From assembly GCA_002868865.1 (NCBI GenBank), contig PKUC01000054.1, positions 1 through 64,000 of the forward strand: 64,000 nucleotides of DNA, in the 5' to 3' direction. The notes under the pieces were generated by a model that was not told the DNA's origin, ran no database searches, and was given only the letters and a program-made list of their open reading frames with translations. Source of the stretch: Desulfuromonas sp. (GTDB lineage Bacteria; Desulfobacterota; Desulfuromonadia; Desulfuromonadales; Geopsychrobacteraceae). This document shows positions 50,701-60,183 of the stretch, piece after piece (position 1 is the stretch's first letter; every line of letters starts with the position of its first letter). The translations under genes were made by a program, and so were the position numbers.

Positions 50701-52101
50701 TCAGTACCCCTCACTCATCCGCGGAGACTGATTTTCAAAGCGGGTAAACTCCCCTCTGAACGTCAGATGAACGGTGCCGATCGGGCCATTTCTCTGTTTC
50801 CCGATGACGATCTCCGCGTCCTTTTCGTGGCCTTTATCGCAGGAGCCGTCCCTTTTCTTGCAGGCGTCACAGTAAACCGCATCACGATAGACGAACATGA
50901 TCACGTCCGCGTCCTGCTCAATCGCTCCCGACTCGCGCAGGTCGGCCATCATCGGTCGCTTGTCAGTACGACTTTCAAGGGAACGGTTCAGCTGAGACAA
51001 GGCGATAACCGGCAATTCAAGCTCTTTGGCCAGCGCTTTGAGGGACCGGGAAATTTCAGAAATCTCCTGCTGACGGTTCTCGGTACTGCTACCCCGCATC
51101 AGCTGCAGGTAATCGACAACAATCAACCCGAGACCGTGCTCAGCTTTCAAACGGCGCGCCTTCGAACGTAGCTCAAGCACAGAGATCGCCGGGGTGTCAT
51201 CGATAAAGATCGGTGCTTCGCTCATCTGTCCAGCGCCCATGGTCAGCTTGGGCCAGTCCGACTCACCCAGATGTCCGGTCCGTAGTCGTCCGGCATCCAC
51301 CCGGGCCACAGAGCAGAGCATCCGTTGCACCAGCTGCTCCTTACTCATCTCCAGGGAGAACACCACCGCAGGCACCTTGGTGTCAGCGTGGGTGGTGGCA
51401 TATTCGACCACATTCAACGCAAACGCGGTCTTTCCCATCGACGGCCGCCCGGCGATGATGACCAGATCACCCGATTGCATCCCCGCCGTCATCTTATCGA
51501 GTTCCAGGTAGCCACTCGGCACCCCGGTCACCAGCTCTTTACGGTCGTACAGTTTTTCGATGGTTTTGAAGGTGTCTTTGAGGATATCCCGCACCGGAAA
51601 AAAAGACGGACGGATACGATTTTCAGCAATTTCAAAAATCGATTTCTCGGCCTGATCGAGGATTTCCTCCATATCACCGCCATCGTAACCACGAGTGGCA
51701 ATATCTGTCGAGACCTGAATCAAGCGCCTGGCAACCGCCTTTTCCTTTACCAGTCGGCAATAGTAGACGATATTGGCAGCGGTTGGCACATAGTCGACCA
51801 GCGTCGCCAGGTAGGCACTGCCACCAGCATCATCCAGTTCAGCCGTCGCCTTGAGGGCCGCGGTCAGGGTCACCAGATCGGCCGGTTCATTCTTTTCTGA
51901 CAGCGCAATTAGTGCCTTGAATATCTTACGGTGACTCTCCCGATAAAAGTCGTCGGGGCTTAGAACCTCAAGGGCGCGATTTAATGCCTCATTTTCCAAC
52001 AATACGCCACCGAGGACCGACATCTCGGCTTCGAGATTCTGCGGGGGCAGTTTGTGAGAACGGACATCAGCAGCAACAAAATCTGGGAGTGAATTCATCA
52101 T
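50701..52101 (-). CDS. dnaB: Replicative DNA helicase DnaB with Cys/His insertion
   Basis: The hexameric replicative helicase. N-terminal primase-binding domain (LPPQNLEAEMSVLGGVLLENEAL), linker, and RecA-like domain with Walker A AGRPSMGKTAFALN, Walker B GLIVVDYLQLM, and ALSQLNRSLESR. Near the C-terminus, inside the usually short YRD...EIVIGKQRNGP segment, is VYCDACKKRDGSCDKGHEKD: C-x2-C-x6-C-x3-H, a possible metal site. Start MMNSL at 52101 is chosen because the longer ORF (52188) runs through a terminator hairpin; its Shine-Dalgarno is weak. It is 466 aa. Confidence 0.93.
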   Translation of the reverse strand: MMNSLPDFVAADVRSHKLPPQNLEAEMSVLGGVLLENEALNRALEVLSPDDFYRESHRKIFKALIALSEKNEPADLVTLTAALKATAELDDAGGSAYLATLVDYVPTAANIVYYCRLVKEKAVARRLIQVSTDIATRGYDGGDMEEILDQAEKSIFEIAENRIRPSFFPVRDILKDTFKTIEKLYDRKELVTGVPSGYLELDKMTAGMQSGDLVIIAGRPSMGKTAFALNVVEYATTHADTKVPAVVFSLEMSKEQLVQRMLCSVARVDAGRLRTGHLGESDWPKLTMGAGQMSEAPIFIDDTPAISVLELRSKARRLKAEHGLGLIVVDYLQLMRGSSTENRQQEISEISRSLKALAKELELPVIALSQLNRSLESRTDKRPMMADLRESGAIEQDADVIMFVYRDAVYCDACKKRDGSCDKGHEKDAEIVIGKQRNGPIGTVHLTFRGEFTRFENQSPRMSEGY

Positions 52102-52143
52102 ATCCGGCACAATAACAGAAGAGGACAATCGTGAACAATGCAG

Positions 52144-52177
52144 AAAAGCGGAGACCCCGAGCAGGCATCTCCGCTTT
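52144..52177 (-). terminator. Terminator or attenuator hairpin between rplI and dnaB
   Basis: On the minus strand AAAGCGGAGA and TCTCCGCTTTT form a perfect stem, 50 nt after the rplI stop and 43 nt before the dnaB start. The T-run is short (TTTTCT), so it could be partial, reducing dnaB relative to the ribosomal protein genes. Confidence 0.7.
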
Positions 52178-52228
52178 ATCTGAACCATCTCAATACAGCC
52201 GTCAGCACCATGACTGACAACGGCATAT

Positions 52229-52678
52229 TTACTCTTCGACGGCAGTCACGACAACCTTCAGCTCGGCGACTACTCCAGCGTCCAGCTTGACGTCAACAAC
52301 ATGCTCGCCAAGGGACTTGATCGGCTCAGCCAACTGAATCTTCTTCCGATCGATAGCGATACCGGCAGCCTGAATCTTTGTTTCCAGATCCATTGAGGTG
52401 ACGGAACCAAACAGTTTGCCATCTTCACCGGCGCGTTGCTCGAAGCTACACACGACCTTCTCGACCTGAGCCTTGATCCCTTCGGCATCCGTCCGCGCTT
52501 TTTCAAGCTTGCGAGACAGCTGACGCTTCTGGTGCTCCAGCTCTTTGACGTTCCCTTCGTTCGCGACCAGAGCCAGCCCTTTGGGGACCAGGTAGTTGCG
52601 CGCGTAACCCGGCTTAACGGTAACCATATCGCCGATAACACCAAGCCCTTCCACGTTTTCTTTCAAAATGATGTTCAT
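52229..52678 (-). CDS. rplI: Ribosomal protein bL9
   Basis: The 149-aa bL9 of the large subunit. It has the signature N-terminal domain MNIILKENVEGLGVIGDMVTVKPGYARNYLVPKGLALVA, the long connecting helix and the C-terminal domain SVTSMDLETKIQAAGIAIDRKKI. GGAGG lies upstream. It belongs to rpsF-rpsR-DUF2232-rplI. Confidence 0.97.
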   Translation of the reverse strand: MNIILKENVEGLGVIGDMVTVKPGYARNYLVPKGLALVANEGNVKELEHQKRQLSRKLEKARTDAEGIKAQVEKVVCSFEQRAGEDGKLFGSVTSMDLETKIQAAGIAIDRKKIQLAEPIKSLGEHVVDVKLDAGVVAELKVVVTAVEE

Positions 52679-52708
52679 AATAGACCTCCGTAAACAGTGT
52701 CTGTTTCT

Positions 52709-53632
52709 TTATTTTTTTTGTCGCGGGCGGCGAAAATCGACCCACAGGTCAAACACGCCGACACCGGTCACAATCAACGGCAGCGGATTAAAGAGGAAAA
52801 CCATCACATAGATCATCCCTTTTAGCGCCGCAGGGTATGCTCTTTTCTGCAAAAAATCAGCAACAACGGCCAGCCCCTGCAAAAAATACAACGGCAGCAG
52901 GACCGCGAGTCCATTGCGTGCAACCAGCTGTATCGATTCCTGTGGAATCAGCAATGAAAAACCGACCAGGATCAGCACCCAAATAAGCACAGCGGGCAGG
53001 CGCAGTGCCGGAAACGGAACGCCTTCGATCTGGTAATGGTCTTTACGCAGTCGTTGCAGCAACAGCAGGGTCAGTAACTGTACTGCGAGCACTCCGGCAA
53101 TATACAGGCCGACGAAGGTATCGCGGATAAAATCGGCGACCTGCCGAGCGACCTCTTCCATCTGCTGCAACTGCTGCTGATCAAGATCAGCCCCCTGATA
53201 AACCTGCATTGCCGTGTCGATCTCGTTCTGAAGGTAGTGATCGATCAGGGTTGCGGGAGCCTGTCCGCTGACGACAACATAAGAACCGACCAGCACCAGT
53301 GCGAGAGCAACAACACAGCAGACCGTCAGTGCCACCGCCCGTTCCCAGGAGAACCGCCGCAGCAACATCGTCGGCAATAGCAGAGCGCTACAGCCGAACA
53401 GAGCCGCGTAGGTCAACAGTGTCGGCAGTGGCAGCATAAAACTCAGCGCCAGCACGGTCAGCGATGTCGCCGTCACTCCGGTGCGCAGACCAAAACGCAT
53501 ACAGAGATAACTGATCGGCAATGGGGTCAAGACATTGAGCATCGCCCCCATCGGCCCCAGGCTGCTTCCGCCCAGAAAGCAGAGCAGTGTTCCAGCGACA
53601 CCGATGATCGTCAGGGCTGCCTGTTGAACCAT
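52709..53632 (-). CDS. DUF2232-family membrane protein
   Basis: A 307-aa inner-membrane protein with about eight hydrophobic segments, including an N-terminal GSSLGPMGAMLNVLTPLPISYLCMRFG block and the C-terminal NGLAVLLPLYFLQGLAVVADFLQKR found in DUF2232/YybS-type proteins. The family resembles S-component-like or transporter-like membrane proteins, but no function is established. GGAG lies eight nt before ATG. It sits between rpsR and rplI, as often seen in Firmicutes and delta-proteobacteria. Confidence 0.82.
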   Translation of the reverse strand: MVQQAALTIIGVAGTLLCFLGGSSLGPMGAMLNVLTPLPISYLCMRFGLRTGVTATSLTVLALSFMLPLPTLLTYAALFGCSALLLPTMLLRRFSWERAVALTVCCVVALALVLVGSYVVVSGQAPATLIDHYLQNEIDTAMQVYQGADLDQQQLQQMEEVARQVADFIRDTFVGLYIAGVLAVQLLTLLLLQRLRKDHYQIEGVPFPALRLPAVLIWVLILVGFSLLIPQESIQLVARNGLAVLLPLYFLQGLAVVADFLQKRAYPAALKGMIYVMVFLFNPLPLIVTGVGVFDLWVDFRRPRQKK

Positions 53633-53657
53633 CAGCAGCTCTCCTTCACCTTACAGA

Positions 53658-53936
53658 TTAAAGCGAGTGTGAAGAGGTGTAAGGCATCAGTGCGATCTGA
53701 CGGGCATTCTTGATCGCTTCAGCAATTTGACGCTGATGAGCAGCGCAGGTCCCGGAGATGCGCCGGGGCACAATTTTCCCACTCTCGGTAAGATAGTACT
53801 TCAAGCTATCAACGTCTTTATAGTTGATCTTCTGTGTCTTATCGGCACAGTAACGACAAATTTTGCGGCGGCCAAAACGACGGCGCGGCGGGCCACTGGG
53901 GCGAGAACCTGCGGGACGACTAGATTGAAAAGCCAT
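53658..53936 (-). CDS. rpsR: Ribosomal protein bS18
   Basis: The 92-aa small-subunit protein: [64 protein letters not shown] is the complete family. Cysteines Cys27 and Cys30 with Cys at GTC suggest the C+ zinc-type variant. AGGAG lies upstream. bS18 binds bS6, encoded just upstream. Confidence 0.97.
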   Translation of the reverse strand: MAFQSSRPAGSRPSGPPRRRFGRRKICRYCADKTQKINYKDVDSLKYYLTESGKIVPRRISGTCAAHQRQIAEAIKNARQIALMPYTSSHSL

Positions 53937-53964
53937 TTGTATATCTCCTAAGAACTATCTTAAA

Positions 53965-54333
53965 TTATTCAGCGGCTGCAGGTGCAGCATCTTCAGTAGC
54001 AGGGGCAGCTTCTTCAGCGACTTCTTCTGCAGGAGTCTCTTCGACGACGCCATCGAAAATGACGGTCAAAAAGCGCAGGACCTTTTCGTCCAGACGCAGG
54101 CGCCGCTCATACTCAGCAATAATCTGTGGCTCAGCATCAAAAATCACCTGAACGTAGCAGCCGCGTCCCTGCTTTGCGATCGGGTATGCCAGTTTACGGA
54201 CACCCCAGTTGTCGAGCTTGAGGATCTCGGCCTTCTGGTCCGTCAGGACCCCCTGAAACTTGTCCACCATCGTCGTCAGATCATCACCGACAACCTCCGG
54301 ATGGATAATGTAGAGCGATTCGTACGTTTTCAT
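53965..54333 (-). CDS. rpsF: Ribosomal protein bS6
   Basis: A 122-aa protein with the bS6 fold: MKTYESLYIIHPEVVGDDL, GVRKLAYPIAKQGRGCYVQVIFDAEP and the RRLRLDEKVLRFLTVIF strand. The tail is Glu/Ala-rich (EEVAEEAAPATEDAAPAAAE), as is common. ATG 54333 has AAGGAG upstream and replaces the ORF-track start. First ribosomal gene of the group. Confidence 0.96.
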   Translation of the reverse strand: MKTYESLYIIHPEVVGDDLTTMVDKFQGVLTDQKAEILKLDNWGVRKLAYPIAKQGRGCYVQVIFDAEPQIIAEYERRLRLDEKVLRFLTVIFDGVVEETPAEEVAEEAAPATEDAAPAAAE

Positions 54334-54462
54334 TCTGTAGATCTCCTTACGGGTTAACAGCCCCGGAATCACTCCGGAGCAAGGAATTGCGGGCAACGCG
54401 GCCCGCTCGAAACAAGCACTGTTAACACAGCCACCAGGCTATTACAAGAACTTTTCAGATCG
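54334..54462 (-). promoter_or_regulatory. rpsF leader, possible bS6:bS18 regulatory element
   Basis: The 129 nt between ychF and rpsF are GC-rich and contain a hairpin around CCGGAGTGATTCCGG about 40 nt before the rpsF start. Many bacteria have a bS6:bS18-binding leader with CCG elements here. I see compatible bases but have not matched the consensus structure. Confidence 0.3.
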
Positions 54463-55557
54463 TTACACGTTGAAGCGGAAGTGCATCACGTCGCCATCCT
54501 TGACCTGATAGTCCTTTCCCTCCAGTCGCAGTAGCCCTTTTTCTTTCGCACCGGTCTCACCATTACAATCGACAAAATCCTGATAGGCGATCACTTCAGC
54601 ACGGATAAATCCTTTTTCAAAATCGGTATGAATCACTCCGGCCGCTTCGGGAGCCTTTGCGCCAGCCCGTACCGTCCAGGCACGAACCTCCTTGACCCCG
54701 GCGGTAAAATAGGTGAGCAATCCGAGCAAACGGTATCCGGCGTGAATCATCCGATCGAGCCCCGCCTCATCCAAACCGAGATCGGCCAGAAACTCCATCT
54801 TTTCGTCACCGTCAAGCTCCGAAATTTCAGCTTCGATCTTGCCGCAGATGGTGACAACCTCAGCACCTTCAGCCGCCGCATGCTCACAAACCCTCTGCAC
54901 AAACGGATGGTTCCCGGCAAGATCGTCCTCGGTGACGTTGGCAACATAGAGAACAGGTTTGATGGTGATCAGGCACAACTCCGCGATCAGCTGGCGCTCA
55001 TCATCGGTCAGACCGACGGCGCGGGCTGGCCTTCCCTCATTGAGCGCATCGCGAACCCGCTCAAGAATCGCAACCTCGGTCTGTAAAGCTTTGTCACCAC
55101 TTCTGGCCTGCTTGGCCGACCGTGTCATGCGCTTTTCAACCGTATCCAAATCGGCCAGGTTGAGCTCCGTCTGAATCACTTCGATATCACGCAACGGGTC
55201 GACCGAACCGTCGACATGCACCACATTATCGTCTTCGAAACAGCGCACGACATGGGCGATGGCATCAACCTGGCGGATATGCCCCAGAAACTGGTTCCCC
55301 AGCCCTTCCCCTTGGCTGGCGCCCTTCACGAGGCCGGCAATATCGACAAACTCCATACTGGTCGGCAACACCGCCTGAGGATTGACAATGCTGGCGAGGA
55401 CGTCCATGCGCTTGTCGGGCACAGCGACAACACCAACATTCGGCTCAATCGTGCAGAACGGATAGTTCGCAGATTCGGCACCGGCTGAAGTGATTGCGTT
55501 AAATATTGTTGATTTTCCAACATTTGGCAAACCGACGATGCCACACTTAAAGCCCAT
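54463..55557 (-). CDS. ychF: Redox-regulated ATPase YchF (Obg family)
   Basis: A 364-aa P-loop protein: G1 [15 protein letters not shown], switch [14 protein letters not shown]3 [20 protein letters not shown], the YchF G4 variant (NVTEDD), and C-terminal TGS-like domain [19 protein letters not shown]. YchF prefers ATP over GTP and associates with ribosomes. ATG 55557 with GAGAGAG upstream replaces the ORF-track start. It lies between hppA and rpsF. Confidence 0.96.
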   Translation of the reverse strand: MGFKCGIVGLPNVGKSTIFNAITSAGAESANYPFCTIEPNVGVVAVPDKRMDVLASIVNPQAVLPTSMEFVDIAGLVKGASQGEGLGNQFLGHIRQVDAIAHVVRCFEDDNVVHVDGSVDPLRDIEVIQTELNLADLDTVEKRMTRSAKQARSGDKALQTEVAILERVRDALNEGRPARAVGLTDDERQLIAELCLITIKPVLYVANVTEDDLAGNHPFVQRVCEHAAAEGAEVVTICGKIEAEISELDGDEKMEFLADLGLDEAGLDRMIHAGYRLLGLLTYFTAGVKEVRAWTVRAGAKAPEAAGVIHTDFEKGFIRAEVIAYQDFVDCNGETGAKEKGLLRLEGKDYQVKDGDVMHFRFNV

Positions 55558-55580
55558 AGTTTTCTCTCTCGTCAAATAGA

Positions 55581-55610
55581 GATAGCCGGGGCATAACAGC
55601 CCCGGCTATC
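55581..55610 (-). terminator. Strong stem-loop after hppA
   Basis: GATAGCCGGGGC-ATAACA-GCCCCGGCTATC is a perfect 12-bp inverted repeat, 30 nt after the hppA stop and 24 nt before ychF. The following T-tract on the minus strand is weak (TCTATTT), so it may be a partial terminator. Confidence 0.75.
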
Positions 55611-55639
55611 GAATGGTACCCGCTTCTAGTTACTGAACG

Positions 55640-57655
55640 TTATACGAGCAGTGGAGCAATAACCAAAGCTACAACGCTCATCAGCTTGATGAGAATGTTC
55701 ATCGCAGGGCCCGAAGTGTCCTTGAAGGGGTCGCCTACGGTATCACCGATAACGGCGGCCTCGTGAGCAACACCACCTTTTTCTTCACCTTCAACCTTGC
55801 CTTGCTCGATGTACTTCTTAGCGTTATCCCAAGCACCACCACCATTGGACATCATCAGTGCCAACAGTACACCGGCGAGAGTCGCGCCGGCAAGCATGCC
55901 ACCAAGTGCTTCTGCACCAAGAATGAATCCCATGGCAACCGGAGCAACAACAGCGACAACACCGGGCAAAATCATCTCTTTAAGTGCAGCAGCAGCAGAG
56001 ATATCGACACACTTCTGGGAGTCAGGCTTTACACCCTCTTTACCATCCAGCAGGCCGGGGATCTCACGAAACTGACGACGAATCTCATCAACCATCTTAC
56101 CAGCGGCGCGACCAACGGAAGTCATGGTCAGGGCGCCGATGAAGAAAGGCAGAGCACCACCGATCAGCAGACCGATAACAACCTTAGGTTCAATCAGATT
56201 GATCGCTTTGAGACCGACTGTTGTCGCGTAGGCTGAGAACAGGGCCAGAGCAGTTAACGCAGCGGAACCGATAGCGAAACCCTTACCGATAGCAGCAGTG
56301 GTGTTACCGATTGCATCGAGGCCGTCAGTGATCTTACGAACATCAGGGCCCAAGCCTGCCATCTCCGAGATGCCGCCAGCGTTGTCAGCAATCGGACCGT
56401 AAGCATCGACAGTCATGGTGACACCAACAGTTGCTAGCATACCGACGGCAGCGATACCGATACCGTAGAGGCCGGCACAGTAGTTTGCAGTGAAGATCGC
56501 GATACAGATAATCAGAATCGGCAGAGCAGTTGACTCAAGACCAACAGCCAGGCCATGAATAATATTGGTCGCCGGACCGGTTTTACTGGCGTTCGCAATA
56601 CGAGTAACAGGAGCGTGTGCGGTGTAATACTCGGTGATCTGACCGATCGCGATGCCGGCCAAAGTACCCGCCAGAATGGCCCAGAACACACCAGAGGAAA
56701 GGCCATATGCCTTGATAACAAAGAAAGCAGAAACCAGGAAACCACCAGCCGCGACAAAGGTCGTGTAGTGGAGAGCCTTGGCAGGGTCCATCGACTTGAG
56801 GACCTTCATCGAAGCGATACCGATAAATGAGAAGACCAGACCGACCATGGCGAGAATCAGCGGCAGTACGATAGCGTTGTCCTGTACGGTGGCACCGCCA
56901 CCAAGCTTGGTCAACAGTGCGGGACCTGCAGCAGCAGCAATGGCCATCGTTGCGATGATCGAACCAACATAGGACTCGAAGATATCAGCACCCATACCGG
57001 CGGTATCGCCAACGCAGTCACCAACATTGTCTGCAATAACACCCGGGTTACGTGGATCATCTTCGGGGATTCCTGCTTCAACCTTACCAACCAAGTCAGC
57101 GCCGACATCAGCCGCCTTGGTGTAGATGCCACCACCGACACGCGCAAACAGCGCGATAGAGGAAGCACCCATAGCAAAACCGTTAATGTATTTTACCGTG
57201 ACCGTATCACCACCGAAGAAGATATAGGCAACACCGACACCGACCAGACCGAGAGAGGCAACAGCCAGTCCCATAACGGCACCACCGTTAAAGGAAACCT
57301 CGAGCGCTTTGGCCTGACCATGAAGTCGAGCCGCCTCGGTGGTTCGTACGTTGGCACGCGTAGCGGCCTTCATACCGATAAAACCGCAGGTCATCGAGCA
57401 GATTGCGCCACCCAGAAAAGCGAAGGCGGTATTGATCCCCATACCCACGGCGATCAGAGCAAAAACCACGACAATAAAAACTGCGAGGACACGATACTCA
57501 CGACCCAGAAAGGCCATGGCACCACCATAAATATCCTCAGAGATTTCCTTCATTCTCGCGTTGCCGACAGGCTGAGCTTTAACCATTGTATAAAGCGCAA
57601 TCGCGATAGCGAACCCGATCGCCCCCAGGATGGGGGCCCACATTTGCAGTTCCAT
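55640..57655 (-). CDS. hppA: K+-dependent membrane-bound pyrophosphatase (ion pump)
   Basis: A 671-aa protein with about 16 membrane helices that couples PPi hydrolysis to H+ or Na+ pumping. The catalytic loop is visible: [39 protein letters not shown], and later [24 protein letters not shown]. The Ala-Ala-x-Gly after GNTT marks the K+-dependent class; K+-independent enzymes have Lys there. Whether it pumps Na+ or H+ cannot be settled by eye. It is preceded by AAGGA. It lies between pth and ychF, interrupting a cluster otherwise devoted to translation. Confidence 0.94.
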   Translation of the reverse strand: MELQMWAPILGAIGFAIAIALYTMVKAQPVGNARMKEISEDIYGGAMAFLGREYRVLAVFIVVVFALIAVGMGINTAFAFLGGAICSMTCGFIGMKAATRANVRTTEAARLHGQAKALEVSFNGGAVMGLAVASLGLVGVGVAYIFFGGDTVTVKYINGFAMGASSIALFARVGGGIYTKAADVGADLVGKVEAGIPEDDPRNPGVIADNVGDCVGDTAGMGADIFESYVGSIIATMAIAAAAGPALLTKLGGGATVQDNAIVLPLILAMVGLVFSFIGIASMKVLKSMDPAKALHYTTFVAAGGFLVSAFFVIKAYGLSSGVFWAILAGTLAGIAIGQITEYYTAHAPVTRIANASKTGPATNIIHGLAVGLESTALPILIICIAIFTANYCAGLYGIGIAAVGMLATVGVTMTVDAYGPIADNAGGISEMAGLGPDVRKITDGLDAIGNTTAAIGKGFAIGSAALTALALFSAYATTVGLKAINLIEPKVVIGLLIGGALPFFIGALTMTSVGRAAGKMVDEIRRQFREIPGLLDGKEGVKPDSQKCVDISAAAALKEMILPGVVAVVAPVAMGFILGAEALGGMLAGATLAGVLLALMMSNGGGAWDNAKKYIEQGKVEGEEKGGVAHEAAVIGDTVGDPFKDTSGPAMNILIKLMSVVALVIAPLLV

Positions 57656-57683
57656 CTGTTCCTTGCCTCTCTTCCCTTGAGTG

Positions 57684-58259
57684 TTAAAAAGAATCCAACA
57701 GATTTTTATTAAACCTGTTCATCGCGGTCTGAACATCTCCGGTGAGCACCGCTTCCACGGCATCGACCGCCGTCTCTATCAGTTCTCCCAGATACGTCAT
57801 CTCATCGGTTGAAAAACGTCCGAGAACATGACCCGTCGTATTGCCATGAACAGGTTTCCCTATACCAAATCGCAACCGGACGAAATCTTTCCGTCCCAGT
57901 ACGCTGCAGATATCACGGATCCCATTGTGCCCGCCGTGTCCGCCACCAGGCCGAAGCCGCAGCGCACCGAAGGGCAGATCCAGATCATCATAGACCACAA
58001 TCAAATCCCCCGGATCAACTCCGAGGGATTGAAAAGCTGCATTCACACTGGCTCCGCTGAGATTCATGAAGGTCTGCGGTTGCAGCAGGGTGGTTTCAAC
58101 CCCGGCCGCACGCCCGACACCATAAATACCCTGGTAGCCCTTTTTCTTCAGGTTGATGCGATGTCGTTCGGCGAACCGTTCGATTACAGCGAACCCGATA
58201 TTGTGGCGGGTTCCGACGTATTTCCCACCGGGGTTTCCCAGCCCGACCAACAGCTTCAA
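57684..58259 (-). CDS. pth: Peptidyl-tRNA hydrolase
   Basis: A 191-aa enzyme that releases peptides from drop-off peptidyl-tRNA. It has [22 protein letters not shown] with the catalytic His, [41 protein letters not shown] and RLRFGIGKP. The start is TTG at 58259 preceded by AGG at suitable distance; it lies 8 nt after rplY, so coupling is likely. Confidence 0.95.
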   Translation of the reverse strand: MKLLVGLGNPGGKYVGTRHNIGFAVIERFAERHRINLKKKGYQGIYGVGRAAGVETTLLQPQTFMNLSGASVNAAFQSLGVDPGDLIVVYDDLDLPFGALRLRPGGGHGGHNGIRDICSVLGRKDFVRLRFGIGKPVHGNTTGHVLGRFSTDEMTYLGELIETAVDAVEAVLTGDVQTAMNRFNKNLLDSF

Positions 58260-58267
58260 GATCTTGC

Positions 58268-58885
58268 CTATTCTTCGGCGGCGACGCCTTCTTCAGCTTC
58301 CGCCTCACCCCCGTCAGTGGCTTCTTCTTTGTGACCCTTCACCGTCAGTACGGTGAAGTTGACATCAAACGGAACCTCAACACCTTCAGGAACGACAACC
58401 TCTTCGACGTGGACAACGTCTCCGATGGTCAGAGCTTCAACATTGATCTCGATCGCCTGAGGAACTGCAGTAGGCAGGCAGATAACCTCGAGCTCATGGC
58501 GAATTACCTGCAGAGTTCCACCCATTTTTTCACCCTCGGACTGGCCGACGGCAACAACGGGAACCATGAAGTGAACCTTTTTATTCAGATCGATCGCGTG
58601 AAAATCCGCACACACCATATCACGACGCAAAGGATGCAGCTCCAGATCTTTGAGAACAACAACCTTGCCATCGAGCTCGCTGGCGCCACGCAGGGTCAGC
58701 AAGGTATTCCAACCCGCGTCACCACTGATGGCCGCTTCGAGGGCCTTGGGTTCAAAGGAGATCTTGCTCGGTTCCATCCCCTTACCGTAGACAACGGCCG
58801 GGACCTGCCCCGCGGCTCTTAATTTACGGGAAATCCCTTTGCCCGAGGCCTCACGCGAGGTTACGTTCAATTCAATTTGTGCCAT
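58268..58885 (-). CDS. rplY: Ribosomal protein bL25, CTC form
   Basis: A 205-aa protein: N-terminal 5S-rRNA-binding bL25 domain (MAQIELNVTSREASGKGISRKLRAAGQVPAVVYG, LHPLRRDMVCADFHAIDLNKKVHFMVPV) and the C-terminal TL5/CTC domain (GTLQVIRHELEVICLPTAVPQAIEINVEAL), then an acidic tail. GGAGG lies nine nt upstream. It is the middle gene of prs-rplY-pth. Confidence 0.95.
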   Translation of the reverse strand: MAQIELNVTSREASGKGISRKLRAAGQVPAVVYGKGMEPSKISFEPKALEAAISGDAGWNTLLTLRGASELDGKVVVLKDLELHPLRRDMVCADFHAIDLNKKVHFMVPVVAVGQSEGEKMGGTLQVIRHELEVICLPTAVPQAIEINVEALTIGDVVHVEEVVVPEGVEVPFDVNFTVLTVKGHKEEATDGGEAEAEEGVAAEE

Positions 58886-58954
58886 CTATCTCTTCCTCCA
58901 TCCGTCTGGGCAATTCTGCCTTCGATCTGTCATTATTTTTTTAACGGTCATCCA

Positions 58955-59896
58955 CTACACAAACAGTGAGCTGACCGATTCTCCGTTGTGAATTCTCTGT
59001 ATCGCTTCAGCGAGCAAAGGACCAGCCGAAAGGCTACACAGGTTCTGACACTGCGCGACCTTGGCTTCGGTCGGTATTGTATTGGTGATCATGACTTCTT
59101 TGAGCACACTGGACGAGATCCGCTCAAGGGCGGGACCGGACAGCACGCCATGGGTGGCACAGGCATAAACCTCTTGAGCCCCAGCGGTCGCCAGTGCCTT
59201 AGCTGCAGTGCAGAGGGTTCCGGCTGTATCAATCATATCATCGACAATCACACAGACCTTGCCGCTGACATCACCGATAATATGCATCACCTCGGACACG
59301 TTCGGACCGCTACGACGCTTGTCAATAATCGCCAGCCCGGCATCCAGTCGCTTCGCAAAAGCACGGGCGCGCTCAGTGCCACCGGCGTCGGGCGAAACGA
59401 CAACGAGACCATCTTGCGGATAACGTTCGCGAATTTCGTCCAGCATCACCGGTGCGGCGTAAAGGTGATCAACCGGAATATCGAAAAAGCCCTGGATCTG
59501 CCCGGCGTGTAGGTCCATCGTGAGCAACCGGTCGATTCCCGCCGCCGACATCAGGTCGGCAACCAGCTTGGCCGAAATCGGGGCACGGGGAGCCACCTTG
59601 CGGTCCTGACGGGCATATCCAAAATAAGGGACCACCGCATTGATCCGCGCCGCAGACGCACGCTTAAGAGCATCCACCATCACCAGCAATTCCATCAGGT
59701 TGTTGTTTGCCGGAGCGCAGGTCGACTGAACGACGTAGACATCCCGTCCACGGACATTCTCGTTGATCTCAACCATAACCTCCCCGTCGGAGAAGGTCCG
59801 CACCTTGGCATCACCCAAACTGACATTGAGGTGCTTGCACAGTTCCCTAGCCAACGGTTCGTTCGAGTTACCGGTAAATATCTTTAGCTCGCCCAC
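58955..59896 (-). CDS. prs: Ribose-phosphate pyrophosphokinase
   Basis: A 313-aa enzyme making PRPP from ribose-5-phosphate and ATP for nucleotides, NAD, His and Trp. Blocks: [66 protein letters not shown], the KRR flexible-loop residues ([10 protein letters not shown]) and the PRPP loop [16 protein letters not shown] 59896 with AAGGCGG seven nt upstream gives a family-length protein and replaces the ORF-track start 59941. Confidence 0.96.
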   Translation of the reverse strand: MGELKIFTGNSNEPLARELCKHLNVSLGDAKVRTFSDGEVMVEINENVRGRDVYVVQSTCAPANNNLMELLVMVDALKRASAARINAVVPYFGYARQDRKVAPRAPISAKLVADLMSAAGIDRLLTMDLHAGQIQGFFDIPVDHLYAAPVMLDEIRERYPQDGLVVVSPDAGGTERARAFAKRLDAGLAIIDKRRSGPNVSEVMHIIGDVSGKVCVIVDDMIDTAGTLCTAAKALATAGAQEVYACATHGVLSGPALERISSSVLKEVMITNTIPTEAKVAQCQNLCSLSAGPLLAEAIQRIHNGESVSSLFV

Positions 59897-60026
59897 TAAT
59901 TTTCCGCCTTTTGAATCAAGAGCTCGATCAATGTACAGCACAAAAGAGTCGCACCGGACAGAAGCACTTGAGAGAGATTCTCATCCATCGAGAATCGAGC
60001 TTCCACAGGACAACTCAGCTAGAAAA

Positions 60027-60101
60027 TGGCTGGGGCGCCAGGGATCGAACCTGGGAATGCCGGAATCAAAATCCGGTGCCTTACCGCTTGGCGACGCCCC
60101 A
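60027..60101 (-). tRNA. tRNA-Gln (anticodon TTG)
   Basis: The minus strand folds into a full 75-nt cloverleaf: acceptor TGGGGCG...CGCCCCA, D-arm GCC-AAGCGGTAA-GGC, anticodon stem CCGGATTTTGATTCCGG with anticodon TTG, T-arm CCAGG-TTCGATC-CCTGG, and encoded GCCA end. It lies between ispE and prs, the usual place in Geobacter-type genomes. Confidence 0.97.
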
Positions 60102-60183
60102 TTAGTATGAAAGATACAGGATGCAAAAAAAAACGTTTAACAACCGACGCCTGATAGAACGCAAAAACGACAACAGAGCCAGC

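Noticed and set aside
52102-52188. Longer N-terminus of DnaB
   Set aside because: The extension crosses a perfect stem-loop and has no resemblance to DnaB; MMNSL at 52101 fits family length.
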